DNA from: CAZBWE01 sp964440735
Lineage (GTDB): Bacteria; Planctomycetota; Phycisphaerae; Sedimentisphaerales; Anaerobacaceae
DNA length: 13,335 nucleotides
Assembly (NCBI GenBank): GCA_964440735.1
Contig: CAYTTK010000072.1
Location: 1-13,335, forward strand
Direction of reading: 5' to 3'
Shown here one piece after another: positions 12,734-13,335 of the stretch. Within the stretch, counting starts at the first letter, position 1. Every line of letters starts with the position of its first letter. The notes below the pieces were generated by a model that made no database searches, was not told the origin of the DNA, and worked only from the letters and a program-made list of their open reading frames with translations. A program made the position numbers and the translations under genes.

Positions 12734-13335
12734 ATGAACAAGATAAAAAATGCAATTATGCTTTTGCTGCTGATGTTTGCAGGGCTTACCTGCCTGCCGG
12801 TTACGCACTTAAACGCAAAACCTTTAGTTTTTGAAGGCGACAAGAAACCATGCAAAGACAAGCATATCTTATTCGTCGTCGGCGACGACGAATATCGCTC
12901 GGAAGAACTAATGCCTCAACTCGCCAAGATATTAGCTGTGCACCACGGCTTCAAGTGCACGGTGCTTTTTACCATCAATAAAGAAACCGGTGAGATAGAC
13001 CCACAGACCCTTGATAACATTCCCGGCCTCAAAGCTCTCAAGTCGGCTGACCTGATGGTGATGTTTCTGCGCTTCCGGGAACTTCCTGATAAGCAGATGA
13101 AATACATCATTGATTACACCAACTCGGGAAAACCAATCGTAGCATTGAGAACATCGACGCACGCCTTCTTCTATAAAAAGAACAAAGATAGTCCCTACGC
13201 AAAATATCATTTTCGAGACAAGCAGTTCAAAGGCGGCTATGGACGCCAGGTCCTGGGTGAGACCTGGATTAACCACTACGGCGAGTTCCAAAAAGAAAGC
13301 ACACGAGGCCTGATAGCAGAAGGCATGGAAAATCA
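12734..13335 (+). CDS. Secreted ThuA-domain protein, 3' end beyond window
   Basis: The first 200 residues are present and the frame is open at the right edge. Residues 1-28 are a secretion signal (basic start, LLLLMFAGL core, probable cleavage after NA). Then comes ILFVVGDDEYRSEELMPQLAKILAVHHGFKCTVLF (in outline: VVGDDEYRSEE and ILAVHHGFKCTVLF), followed by LKALKSADLMVMFLRFRELPD, IVALRTSTHAFFY and GYGRQVLGETWINHYGEF. This is the glutamine-amidotransferase-like fold of ThuA (trehalose-utilisation) proteins, abundant in planctomycetes. The nucleophile Cys of true amidotransferases is absent where ALRTSTHAF stands, as is usual in the family. The start has AAAGGAC six bases before the ATG. The role is inferred to be in extracytoplasmic carbohydrate metabolism. 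Confidence 0.87.
   Translation, partial: MNKIKNAIMLLLLMFAGLTCLPVTHLNAKPLVFEGDKKPCKDKHILFVVGDDEYRSEELMPQLAKILAVHHGFKCTVLFTINKETGEIDPQTLDNIPGLKALKSADLMVMFLRFRELPDKQMKYIIDYTNSGKPIVALRTSTHAFFYKKNKDSPYAKYHFRDKQFKGGYGRQVLGETWINHYGEFQKESTRGLIAEGMEN

Overview
The window looks like a piece of a Planctomycetota chromosome, most likely Phycisphaerae or a relative. This is inferred from the proteins: a helix-turn-helix protein with a long acidic linker, two membrane helices and a Lys-rich tail, a secreted ThuA-domain protein, a sugar isomerase/epimerase, DUF2959 and AsmA-like envelope proteins, and moderate GC. No marker gene fixes the lineage. Nothing indicates a prophage, plasmid, complete insertion sequence or CRISPR array.

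Layout. A tRNA-Tyr (plus strand, missing about five 5' bases) opens the window. Most genes up to about 11.2 kb are on the minus strand. From the left: two tandem paralogues of an unrecognised domain (237-917 and 1045-1443); an AsmA-like membrane-anchored protein (1691-2542); a 113-bp remnant of a DUF2959 gene (2632-2744); an overlapping pair made of a LapA/DUF1049-like membrane protein and a small eRF1-domain-like 'translational machinery' protein (2846-3501); a B12-binding radical SAM enzyme (3569-5104); and a mechanosensitive-channel-type TM-helix protein (5200-5892). Next comes a 437-bp gene-free tract with palindromic REP-like repeats, then a plus-strand site-2 protease gene cut off half way. 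It collides with the 3' end of an intact DUF2959 lipoprotein gene (6655-7320). Then follow a second small lipoprotein (7426-7806), murA (7884-9152), a divergent CPBP/CAAX-type membrane protease (9231-10088), a sugar isomerase/epimerase (10175-11026), tRNA-Pro (11093-11167), the HTH/acidic/two-TM protein (11390-12460) and the start of a secreted ThuA-domain protein that runs off the right edge.

How the genes fit together. Many products are envelope-related: peptidoglycan precursor synthesis (MurA), two predicted lipoproteins, AsmA-like and LapA-like proteins, a mechanosensitive-type membrane protein and a membrane protease. The epimerase and ThuA protein point to sugar metabolism typical of polysaccharide-degrading planctomycetes. 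The tandem paralogues and the HTH/TM protein have no assigned role.

The clearest structural signal is the duplicated DUF2959 3' end. The copy at 2632 sits 89 bp upstream of the AsmA-like gene on the same strand, while the intact copy at 6655 abuts a broken protease gene. About 4 kb (baeRF-like, LapA, radical SAM, MS channel, protease fragment) is therefore bracketed by direct repeats. It looks inserted by recombination between an ancestral DUF2959 and AsmA gene pair; this is an inference to test, not a proven event.
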